A stretch of DNA of 5,053 bases. It comes from CAXSEF01 sp964236535 (GTDB lineage Bacteria; Pseudomonadota; Alphaproteobacteria; Acetobacterales; Acetobacteraceae). The stretch's first letter is position 1, and every line of letters begins with the position of its first letter. The notes under the pieces are model-generated. The model did not search any database. It was not told where the DNA came from and saw only the letters and a list, made by a program, of their open reading frames with translations. The DNA is taken from assembly GCA_964236535.1 (NCBI GenBank), contig CAXSEF010000155.1:1-5053 (forward strand). The letters run 5' to 3'. Of this stretch, positions 1 through 5,021 are shown one piece after another. A program made the translations under genes and the position numbers.

Positions 1-167
1 TGGTGCTCTCGGCCGGGATGATCGCCTGCCATGGCAAGGTGCAGCGCGAGGGCGACGTGACCCACGTCATCACCGACCGACTGGAGGACCTGTCCGATCT
101 GCTGCGCAGCGTGGGCGAACGGGAGACTATGCCGAGCGTCGTCCAGAAGACCCGAGACTTCCGATAG
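1..167 (+). CDS. dnaE2: Error-prone DNA polymerase DnaE2 (ImuC), C-terminal end only
   Basis: The reading frame begins at base 3 and ends at TAG 165-167, directly followed by a second TAG. It encodes 54 residues; the gene starts outside the window. The peptide contains GMIACHGKVQREGDVTHVI, then RLEDLSDLL, and finishes TRDFR. This matches the C-terminal tail of DnaE2-type polymerase III alpha subunits, in which a beta-rich segment of the form G-(K/R)-(V/I)-Q-R-E-G-(E/D)-V-(V/T)-H is followed by a DLS..L helix and a terminal RDFR. In the known family DnaE2 works with ImuA and ImuB in SOS-induced translesion synthesis in the cytoplasm, and these genes often form one cassette; any imuA/imuB would lie left of the window. 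The catalytic PHP and palm domains are not visible. Identity rests on a short tail, so it is good but not certain. Confidence 0.8.
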   Translation, partial: VLSAGMIACHGKVQREGDVTHVITDRLEDLSDLLRSVGERETMPSVVQKTRDFR

Positions 168-193
168 TAGGGCAACTTGAGGCTCGGCATAGT
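126..193. repeat. 12-bp perfect inverted repeat spanning the dnaE2 stop
   Basis: ACTATGCCGAGC at 126-137 is exactly reverse-complemented by GCTCGGCATAGT at 182-193. Past one mismatch, two more bases pair on the inside (139-140 with 179-180), giving nearly 15-bp arms around a loop of about 40 bases. The left arm lies in the last dnaE2 codons, the right arm in the intergenic space. There is no T-run after the right arm, so it is not a standard rho-independent terminator. A similar 13-mer (ATGCCGAGCGYCG) recurs in direct orientation at 274-286 inside the transposase gene. Confidence 0.65.
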
Positions 194-226
194 TCGAACG
201 ATCCTGGCAGTCAGGGCCGTGAAGAC

Positions 227-250
227 TGACCAGCCCCCACCGGGTGATCC
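227..250. repeat. Probable terminal inverted repeat of the IS3 element (only one retained)
   Basis: The segment starts TGACCAGCCCCC at 227 and lies just outside the orfB stop, where the right end of an IS3 element is expected. The partner repeat beyond orfA is absent because that end of the element was lost. The call rests on position and on the TGACC-GCCCCC pattern seen in many IS3-group ends. Confidence 0.5.
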
Positions 251-260
251 AGGTGAAATC

Positions 261-1091
261 TTAGTTCATCGTGATGCCGAGCGCCGCGGCTGATCCCGTC
301 GGACGTGGCGGAAGCACAAGCCTTGGCGTTTTCTGCAGGATGACCTCAGGTGCCGGGGGCCGGTAGCCCAGCGAGCTGTGCGGCCGCACCGTGTTGTAGT
401 GTTTGCGCCATTGCTCGATCAGCACCTTGGCCTCCGCCAGCGTGTTGAACGCCTCGCACGCCAGCAGCTCATCGCGGAACTTGCCGTTGAAGCTTTCCAC
501 ATAGCCGTTCTCCCACGGGCTGCCCGGCTCGATGTATGCCGGCCTGGCGCCCAGCGTGGTGATCCACGCCTTCACCGTTTTCGCGATGAACTCCGGTCCG
601 TTGTCGGAGCGGATGTACGCCGGAATGCCGCGGCTGATGAAAAGGTTCGTCAGCACGTCGATCACCTCCGTCGAGCCAAGCCTGCGTCCTACCCGGATCG
701 CCAGGCACTCGCGACTGAACTCGTCCACCGCGTTGAGGGTCCGGAACTTGCGGCCCTCGCGCGTGCGATCCTCGACGAAGTCGTAGGCCCAGACGTGGTT
801 CGGCCACAGCCGCCCGCGTTTCGGCTGCCGCGCGGGCACCTTCAGGCCTTCCGAGCGCCAGATCCGCTCGACCCGCTTGTGGTTGCAGCACCAGCCCTCG
901 GCGTGCAGCAGCGCCGTGATGCGCCGGTAGCCATAGCGCCCATACTGCGTCGCCAGCGCGACGATCGCCTGGGTCAGCGCCGCTTCGTCGTCAGCCGTCC
1001 TGCGAGCCTTGCGCTGCGTGGAGCGATGCTGGTCCAGCACCCTGCAGGCAAGACGTTGCGAGACGCCCAGCCCTGCCGTGACGTGGTCCAC
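261..1091 (-). CDS. IS3-family transposase OrfB (DDE integrase-type)
   Basis: A 276-residue frame with the full IS3 OrfB architecture. Residues 1-85 form the helical HTH_21-type region, with YGRYGYRRI at 50-58. The integrase core (rve) follows, with D104 in WAYDFV, D163 in RSDNGPEF and E199 in ENGYVESFNGK. The interval between D163 and E199 is exactly 35 residues, the D,D(35)E signature. The tail YNTVRPHSSLGYRPPAPE is also typical. The start is GTG at 1091, but the frame continues upstream as LGAARRRAAVDHV and lies in -1 relative to the orfA tail; in this family OrfB is normally made as an OrfA-OrfB fusion by -1 ribosomal frameshifting. The catalytic residues are intact, yet with orfA truncated the normal fusion transposase cannot be made here. 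A long plus-strand frame opposite it is only a GC-rich shadow. Confidence 0.93.
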   Translation of the reverse strand: MDHVTAGLGVSQRLACRVLDQHRSTQRKARRTADDEAALTQAIVALATQYGRYGYRRITALLHAEGWCCNHKRVERIWRSEGLKVPARQPKRGRLWPNHVWAYDFVEDRTREGRKFRTLNAVDEFSRECLAIRVGRRLGSTEVIDVLTNLFISRGIPAYIRSDNGPEFIAKTVKAWITTLGARPAYIEPGSPWENGYVESFNGKFRDELLACEAFNTLAEAKVLIEQWRKHYNTVRPHSSLGYRPPAPEVILQKTPRLVLPPRPTGSAAALGITMN

Positions 1092-1114
1092 GGCAGCGCG
1101 ACGACGCGCAGCGC

Positions 1115-1189
1115 CTAAAAGTTTCCCGACGCAGCTTCCTTGAGGATCAGCTTCTCCAGCGTCAGGTCCGACACAGCCCGGCGCAGGCG
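1115..1189 (-). pseudogene. IS3-family orfA, 3' fragment
   Basis: The minus-strand frame ending at 1115 reads RLRRAVSDLTLEKLILKEA followed by ASGNF and stop. This is the characteristic end of IS3-type OrfA, the leucine-zipper segment after the helix-turn-helix. Only about 24 codons survive; the helix-turn-helix part and start are gone. Upstream of about 1189 the same frame runs on open to about 1399, but that peptide is an out-of-frame reading of the acetyltransferase and shows no orfA resemblance. The orfA TAG overlaps the -1 frame of orfB, the usual arrangement for programmed frameshifting in the family. Confidence 0.7.
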
Positions 1190-1524
1190 TCCGCCAAGGC
1201 TAGGCAGTGACGCAGAATGTTTGAACCGACACCATGACCCTGGTGAACCGGGAACAGGTAGAACTCGCCGAACCGTACGTGATCCGAAAGAGCCTGGAAG
1301 GAAAGCGTGCCGAAGGGCTGCTCGCCTTTCCTGACCTGGAAAAATGGCTTTTCTGCAAATCGGCGTTGGTGAAGCTCGCGCTGGAACGCCTCGTCCCATC
1401 CCCAGCAGTGGACAATGTGCGGACTCATGGCAGCGCGCTTGGCGTCAAAGGAGAACTCGACAGCCTCGGCCGTCTTCGGCAGCCGAGAAAATTTGAAGTC
1501 AGGAAGCAGGTCGGGAAGAGTCAT
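1190..1524 (-). pseudogene. GNAT-family N-acetyltransferase, 3' end truncated at the IS junction
   Basis: Starting at ATG 1522-1524 (MTLPDLLPDF), the frame encodes about 112 native residues. It includes WGWDEAFQ in the N-terminal half and FGEFYLFPVHQGHGVGSNILRHCLALADA. The (Q/R)GxGxG/A-type loop QGHGVGS after a beta strand is motif A, the acetyl-CoA pyrophosphate-binding site of GNAT enzymes. After ALADA the frame enters IS DNA, adds about eight unrelated residues and stops at TGA 1162-1164. The motif B strand and helix expected next (roughly 35-45 residues with an N-P...LY..xGF pattern) are missing, so activity is unlikely. The substrate cannot be told from sequence. GTG 1569 and ATG 1557 are possible earlier in-frame starts; 1524 was chosen because GGTAGG lies upstream and homology appears to begin there. 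It is divergent from the toxin-antitoxin module. Confidence 0.75.
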
Positions 1525-1563
1525 GACAGGCAACCTACCGCTATCCGATTTCCGCATCCGGCT

Positions 1564-1601
1564 TTTCACAAACCGTCAAACAACGATCTAGGTTTGTAAA
1601 A
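1564..1601. repeat. Imperfect inverted repeat between the acetyltransferase and PIN genes
   Basis: ACAAACC at 1568-1574 pairs exactly with GGTTTGT at 1591-1597. After one mismatched pair, TTT at 1564-1566 pairs with AAA at 1599-1601, so 10 of 11 positions match around a 16-base spacer. It lies in the divergent intergenic region and overlaps the extreme 5' end of the longest possible acetyltransferase frame. The arms are not GC-rich, so a terminator is unlikely; an operator or residue of an older insertion is possible. Confidence 0.45.
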
Positions 1602-1621
1602 GGTCGTGGCACTTGGCCGCC

Positions 1622-1641
1622 TGATGTCGCATAAGACATCA
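1622..1641. promoter_or_regulatory. Palindromic putative operator overlapping the PIN toxin start codon
   Basis: TGATGTC (1622-1628) and GACATCA (1635-1641) are perfect 7-bp inverted arms around a 6-base spacer GCATAA. The last base is the A of the toxin ATG. Ribbon-helix-helix antitoxins generally bind short palindromes at their own promoters, so this is the natural candidate for autoregulation by the antitoxin encoded downstream. CATAAG at 1630-1635 inside the palindrome could serve as a -10 element; no good -35 is visible. ATGTCGC also occurs twice in direct orientation (1624-1630 and 1641-1647). Function is inferred from position and symmetry. Confidence 0.45.
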
Positions 1642-2075
1642 TGTCGCCGCGTGTGCTCCTCGATACCAACATCGTCCGGGCAGGCTTCGTTAGCCAAGCC
1701 GGCGCGTCGCGGCTTTTGCTGCAAGCCGTGCTGACAGGCAGGGCCACTGCCGTCGCGTCTACTGCCCTCATGCTGGAGTACGAGGATGTCCTGCTCCGTC
1801 CCGTGACCCTGCAACGGGCAGGCGTCGCGGCGCAGGATGCGCTCATCTTCCTGGACGGCTTGTGCGCCGTTTGCCTGCCTGTGACGGTGCGGGTTCGTTG
1901 GAGACCGCAGTCACCCGACAGCAGCGACGACCTGGTAATCGACGCGGCCGTGAACGGCCTCGTGGACACCCTCGTCACCTTTAACCTGCGCGACCTGCGC
2001 GACCTGCGCGCGCCGGCAGCCCGGTTCGGCATCGCGGCCGAGCTGCCAGCCGACATTCTGAGGAGGCTTCGATGA
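1641..2075 (+). CDS. PIN-domain toxin (putative ribonuclease) of a type II toxin-antitoxin pair
   Basis: 144 residues, the usual size for single-domain PIN toxins of the PIN_3/COG1569-like group. The start VLLDTNI places acidic D8 in the first strand. A second acidic residue, E46, is in LEYEDVL, and SPDSSDDLVIDAAV (91-104) provides D96/D97 and D101. The following strand TLVTFNLRDL carries N115 where many PIN enzymes have D. Family members are Mg2+-dependent ribonucleases that cleave RNA and arrest growth when freed from antitoxin. The stop overlaps the next start in ATGA at 2072-2075, so the two are translationally coupled. No Shine-Dalgarno precedes ATG 1641, only a palindrome, which suggests a leaderless or weakly translated message. 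Residues 116-123 contain an LRD repeat from a 9-bp tandem duplication. The substrate RNA cannot be inferred. Confidence 0.85.
   Translation: MSPRVLLDTNIVRAGFVSQAGASRLLLQAVLTGRATAVASTALMLEYEDVLLRPVTLQRAGVAAQDALIFLDGLCAVCLPVTVRVRWRPQSPDSSDDLVIDAAVNGLVDTLVTFNLRDLRDLRAPAARFGIAAELPADILRRLR
1986..2012 (+). repeat. 9-bp tandem repeat inside the PIN gene
   Basis: CTGCGCGAC occurs at 1986-1994 and 1995-2003, and a third partial copy (7 of 9 bases) follows at 2004-2012. The period is in frame and encodes LRD-LRD-LR at residues 116-123, just after the strand VTFN. Related PIN toxins usually show a single NLRD(F/L) step before the AP..RFGI segment, so one or two units appear to have been added by slippage. 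The comparison with relatives is from family memory. Confidence 0.7.
2061..2066 (+). promoter_or_regulatory. Strong ribosome binding site for the antitoxin
   Basis: AGGAGG lies inside the last codons of the toxin gene, five bases before ATG 2072. The toxin start has no such site. This asymmetry would favour antitoxin production over toxin from a shared message, as expected for a toxin-first module. Confidence 0.7.
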
Positions 2076-2332
2076 GCACCTTTCCGCTGCGCCTGCCCGA
2101 GGACCTCAAGGCCGTGGTGGCCGCCCAGGCGGAGCGTGCCGGCGTCAGCATGAACCAGTACCTGCTCTCCATCGTCGCCACTCATGCCGGCTCGCAGGCC
2201 GAAACCGAGCGCTACTTCGCCGCCCGTGCGACCCGCTCCAGCCCTAGCCGGGCCCTGGAGATCCTGGCCCGTGCCGGCAAAGGCAACCTGCCCGAGCCGG
2301 GTGACGAGCTGCCGCCAGACCTCCAACCGTGA
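2072..2332 (+). CDS. Ribbon-helix-helix (Arc/HicB-type) antitoxin
   Basis: 86 residues. TFPLRLPEDLK (3-13) is the DNA-binding strand and start of helix A. AVVAAQAERAGVSMNQYLLSIVATHA (14-39) completes helix A, the turn (GVSMNQY) and helix B, the standard layout of Arc/MetJ-like dimeric repressors. The tail, with RALEILARAG (60-69) and NLPEPGDELP (72-81), resembles the flexible C-terminal segment that antitoxins use to wrap and inhibit a PIN partner. It overlaps the toxin by ATGA and has AGGAGG five bases upstream. The expected role is binding the PIN protein and repressing its own operon, probably at the palindrome at 1622-1641. The order toxin then antitoxin is the reverse of the commonest type II layout but is known for several families. 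No terminator is evident after its TGA. Confidence 0.82.
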   Translation: MSTFPLRLPEDLKAVVAAQAERAGVSMNQYLLSIVATHAGSQAETERYFAARATRSSPSRALEILARAGKGNLPEPGDELPPDLQP

Positions 2333-2399
2333 GCACGCTCCCTTTCACCGAGCTGCGTACTGGCCGACTGTTCCCTCTTCCGGCGCATTAGAGAACAGC

Positions 2400-3357
2400 G
2401 TGAAGCCGTCTCTCCTCGCGGATGCATCACGCTTATGGGGACGCCGGTTCGAGCAGGTCGTGCATGCCCACCCTGGCGCGAACACGATCCTGGAGCTGTC
2501 GGAGCAGCGCACTGGCGGTGAGCGTCGTTCGTTCCTGAAGCTGGCCCGTCCTGGGCAAAGCACGTTCGAACTGGATTTCGAGGCGCGTTTACTGGGTAAG
2601 GTGCTGCCCGGGCCAGAAGCGGCCGTGGCTGTGCCTCTCCCCGGGAAAGCTGGACGGCTACGCTTCCGTCTGCCCTGGCAGGACAGGATGCGTCATGCCG
2701 TCCTGTTCGCCGAGGCGAGTGATGCGCCACGATGTCTCCGACATGCGATGCTATGGCCGAAGCCTGGCGGCGCTGCACGAGGCGTTAGCAGCGACCAGTC
2801 TGGCAGCTTCACGACGGATCGACGCTGCAGCATCATGCCGCGAGACGGCGCTCTGGCTGCGTCGGGCGGGACTGTGTACCGCGTCACTCGCCGATACGGT
2901 AGAAGCCCTCGCTCCGGCCCTTGTCGCCGCATTGGACACTGCCAAGCCTACGCAGGGCTTCATTCACGGCGACAGCTGCCTGCTGAATGCCCGGCTCGAC
3001 GGCAGCGAGCGTGTGACGTTCTTCGACTTCGAGGAGTGCGGCACCGGACCTGTGGCACTCGATCTTGCCTCAATGACAGTCTGGCTGGAGCGCGAGGAGA
3101 ACGGGCCTGCCCTGTGGGCCGCCTTGCTGGACGGATACGCACGACGCAGGGCGCTCACACCAGGCGATCACCTCGCGCTGCCAGCTCTGGCACTGCTTGC
3201 AGCCGTTAGTGTCACTGGCAGGCTCGCACGGTTTTACGCCATGGCTCCAGCCATGTGGGAAGAACAGCACGAGCGGCTGAAGGGGCACTCCGTCGAGCAA
3301 CTTGACATTGGCAACAAGGCCCGAGGGCTTTCTACGCGGCTTGCCTGTCCGTCATAG
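2400..3357 (+). pseudogene. Aminoglycoside phosphotransferase (APH)/choline-kinase-fold kinase, frameshifted
   Basis: Two adjacent frames together make one kinase of about 319 residues, normal for the family. From GTG 2400 the first frame supplies the N-lobe, with ERRSFLKLARPG (K47, the likely ATP-binding lysine) and FELDFEARLL (E61). From about 2720-2731 the homology moves to the next frame, beginning DVSDMRCYGRSLAALHEAL. That frame carries the catalytic loop FIHGDSCLLN (HGD at 2965-2973, with the Asn five residues after the Asp) and the metal-binding FFDFEECGTGP (DFE at 3025-3033), ending at TAG 3355-3357. The shift equals one inserted base or two deleted ones. Without correction the first frame runs on to 3209 with an unrelated C-terminus and no catalytic loop. 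No slippery heptamer is visible at the break. DFE replaces the commoner DxD. Substrate is unknown; SrkA-like or antibiotic kinases are both possible. A sequencing error is the main alternative. Confidence 0.72.
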
Positions 3358-3361
3358 GCCT

Positions 3362-3366
3362 GGGAG
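3362..3366 (+). promoter_or_regulatory. Ribosome binding site of the nucleotidyltransferase gene
   Basis: GGGAG lies six bases before ATG 3373 and within the 15-base gap after the kinase stop. It supports ATG 3373 as the start and translation of the gene as the second member of a kinase-nucleotidyltransferase message. Confidence 0.5.
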
Positions 3367-3372
3367 ACGCCC

Positions 3373-4017
3373 ATGTCCAACCACGCTCGTATCGAGCAGC
3401 TCATTGCTGACCTTGCGGACCATCTGGCCGACGAACTCGGCTTCCATACGGCAATTTTGTACGGCTCGCACGCGCGAGGCGACTGGGACACGGCCAGCGA
3501 CATCGACGTGGTGGCATTCCGCGATGATGCCGAGCCGACCCATGCGGCCGGACGGTGGCGCGACGTGTTCCTGGATCTCTTTGTCTATCCATCAAACGCG
3601 AAGGCCACCCCGGATTGGCTCAGGATTCATGGTGGTCGCGTCCTGTTCCAGCGCAATGGCGAGGGTGATAGGGTCCTGTCTGCCGTGGCCGCGCTCTACA
3701 AAGCAGGGCCGAGCCTGCTCGACCCCGTGGCCGCTCAGACAAGGTGCCTATGGCTGAAGAAGATGCTGGTACAAGCAGCCAAAGGCGACGTGGAGGGAGA
3801 TTTCCGTCGCCACTGGTTGCTCTCGGCGCTGCTCGAAGACTACTGCGACCTTCGGGGGCGCTGGTATCTGGGTCCAAAACAGGTGCTTCTTGCCCTGGCA
3901 TGCGAAAGTCCAGGAGACTTGGCCGTGCTCGGCGTTGCCTTTGAGCCGGGCGCCACGCTGGAGACGATCAGCGCTGCTGTGGCTCTCGTCGTTTCAGCCG
4001 AGATTGGCACACGCTAA
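3373..4017 (+). CDS. Nucleotidyltransferase-domain protein (pol beta superfamily, MNT/KNTase type)
   Basis: 214 residues. The N-terminal half has AILYGSHARGDWDTASDID, which fits GS-X10-DxD: G31-S32, with metal-binding D43 and D45. A third acidic position is D68 in DVFLDLFVY. This is the minimal active site of pol-beta-fold nucleotidyltransferases, which transfer a nucleotide to a hydroxyl on a small molecule, protein or RNA. Residues about 100-180 are helical, with WLKKMLVQAAKGDVEGDFRRHWLLSALLEDY and RGRWYLGPKQVLLAL, resembling the C-terminal helical domain of stand-alone MNT proteins. I see no clear HEPN R-x4-6-H motif, so it is not a fused HepT-MntA toxin pair. It begins 15 bases after the kinase stop and is probably co-transcribed. 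All expected catalytic residues are present. The target is unknown; aminoglycoside adenylylation is possible from the fold but not shown. Confidence 0.82.
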   Translation: MSNHARIEQLIADLADHLADELGFHTAILYGSHARGDWDTASDIDVVAFRDDAEPTHAAGRWRDVFLDLFVYPSNAKATPDWLRIHGGRVLFQRNGEGDRVLSAVAALYKAGPSLLDPVAAQTRCLWLKKMLVQAAKGDVEGDFRRHWLLSALLEDYCDLRGRWYLGPKQVLLALACESPGDLAVLGVAFEPGATLETISAAVALVVSAEIGTR

Positions 4018-4350
4018 GGCAACCGGTGTCAGCCGCAATGTGGCAAATCGGCGAGGTTCACGCACAAGACACGGAAACGTCTTCCACGATCCTCAACTAC
4101 CTTGTTTCTGTCCAATAACCGTGATTTCTGTATAGTGATAAGGCTGGTACGTTCGGAGCCGTGAGCACCCGCGCCAGACACAATTTGGTCAAAGCAGTCG
4201 CCTTGCCGGAGCTGCGGGTTTAGATGGGTAATGCAGCTTGGAGGCACCTACGGAGGAGAAAACACTTGATTGTAATCATCAGGAAATACAGTCATAGTAA
4301 GAATATCACTCATATAAAATATAAGTAATATAATATAGGAAACTTCAGAA
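4018..4350. other. 333-base gene-free stretch containing the GC-to-AT composition boundary
   Basis: No gene is supported on either strand. The left part (4018-4261) has mixed composition and no clear hairpin-plus-T terminator after the nucleotidyltransferase. TATAGT at 4131-4136 resembles a -10 hexamer but lacks a good -35. A strong Shine-Dalgarno-like GGAGGAG lies at 4252-4258, seven bases before TTG 4266, which would open a 20-codon peptide ending TAA 4326-4328; the same frame reaches back to ATG 4224. From about 4262 the sequence is AT-rich. TATAAT at 4329-4334 looks like a -10 element but has no recognisable -35. Confidence 0.5.
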
Positions 4351-4956
4351 ATGATGCAACAGATTATAATACCCTTGATAGTAATTTTGTTTATGACAAC
4401 TCTAAAAGTTGCTAATGCACAAACTCCTACATTTGACATGACGTTTGATGATCTACGTTTGGCGTTAGATGCCCAAATCAGGAAAGATACTCTTGATAGA
4501 AACAACGTAGACAATAGCACCATTGATAAATGTAGAAAAATAACGACTGGGTTTGAATGCCGATTTCACGATAAAGGCTATCAGCAAATGGTGAGAAAAT
4601 TTAAAGAACTTAACTTGGCAAATGGTAACTTCGAGTAGAAGCTTGAACTCACCGTAAGTATTTTCAATGGAAAAGTTAGTAGGATAGCATTAGTAATTGA
4701 CCGTGCTGACCCTATAAATTTATTATAGTTTGAGGCTACAATCGAAAATATCGAGCAAATATTTGACCCAGATGCCGTAAAGGGAGAAGGCGCTCATAAA
4801 AAGAATGCCGATGAGATTGGATCAATGCGCGGAGACGCTGCTGAAGATATTGGTAGTGTGCGCAGCGCTATAAAAAATTACGCTATGATTGGATGTCTAA
4901 GTGAGAGAGCTAATGTAAGTACAAAGGTAGAATGTCAATTTCTTCCGAGATCATAA
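4351..4956 (+). pseudogene. Putative exported protein of unknown family, interrupted by two in-frame TAG codons
   Basis: One frame runs from ATG 4351 (AGGAAA begins at 4337, about 8 bases before the start) to TAA 4954-4956, 201 codons, interrupted only by TAG at codons 96 (4636-4638) and 126 (4726-4728). Residues 1-23 look like a signal peptide: a hydrophobic stretch IIIPLIVILFM followed by VANA and a predicted cut before QTP, although the n-region lacks positive charge. The mature part is hydrophilic with four cysteines (61, 70, 182, 195), an even number compatible with two disulfides in the periplasm. Protein-like sequence continues smoothly across both ambers: KLELTVSIFNGKVSRIALVI between them and FEATIENIEQIFDPDA after the second. 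If both were originally CAG, the joints would read FEQKLEL and LLQFEAT. As written, only a 95-residue N-terminal product would be made. I do not recognise the family. Decay is the simplest reading; suppression cannot be excluded. Confidence 0.6.
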
Positions 4957-5021
4957 TTTTTATGGAGCGTCAACTGCTTTATAGCGCTTACCACTCCTTA
5001 CAGTCCAATGTGAATTGAGTT

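Larger units (their letters stand above)
227..1191 (-). mobile_element. IS3-family insertion sequence remnant, one end intact and the other lost
   Basis: The element is recognised from a complete IS3-type orfB transposase and the C-terminal end of orfA, both on the minus strand. Its 3' end is placed at 227, where TGACCAGCCCCC begins 34 bases past the orfB stop; IS3-group termini commonly begin TGA and many have a TGACCTGCCCCC-like start. The opposite end is missing: homology stops inside orfA at about 1187-1191, where sequence passes directly into a GNAT acetyltransferase gene. Only one terminal repeat is present, so the copy should not be mobile by itself, although its transposase could act in trans. 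No target-site duplication can be confirmed. The terminus at 227 is judged from family resemblance and could be off by a few bases. Confidence 0.75.

Noticed and set aside
378..1118. 246-codon open frame on the plus strand opposite the transposase
   Set aside because: It is antisense to a transposase with a complete D,D(35)E triad; its Arg/Ala/Pro-rich composition is typical of a GC-rich shadow frame.
1115..1399. 94-codon minus-strand frame as a complete OrfA
   Set aside because: Only the last ~24 codons resemble OrfA. The rest is an out-of-frame reading of the acetyltransferase gene, so the frame is a junction chimera.
1541..2326. 261-codon minus-strand frame opposite the PIN and antitoxin genes
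   Set aside because: Low-complexity Arg/Ser/Gly content with no domain; the opposite strand has two recognisable genes joined by ATGA and an RBS.
2715..2735. Programmed ribosomal frameshift in the kinase gene
   Set aside because: No slippery heptamer, homopolymer run or evident stimulatory hairpin is visible at the switch point; mutation or sequence error is simpler.
2184..3209. 341-codon frame as one intact gene
   Set aside because: Its start overlaps the antitoxin out of frame, and after about 2730 it loses kinase homology, which continues in the next frame with HGD and DFE motifs.
3373..4017. Nucleotidyltransferase as MntA of a type VII HepT-MntA toxin-antitoxin pair
   Set aside because: GS-X10-DxD fits, but the protein is longer than MntA, no neighbouring HEPN gene exists, and its helical half lacks a clear R-x4-6-H motif.
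4070..4100. Possible terminator after the nucleotidyltransferase (GGAA...TTCC near 4075-4086)
   Set aside because: The stem is short and imperfect and no T-run follows.
4224..4328. 34-codon frame from ATG 4224 as a real small protein
   Set aside because: No RBS before ATG 4224, and a composition switch in the middle of the peptide; kept only as a finding about the boundary.
4248..4523. 91-codon minus-strand frame in the AT-rich region
   Set aside because: It is antisense to the signal-peptide gene; its hydrophobic runs arise from the reverse complement of A-rich DNA and there is no convincing start context.
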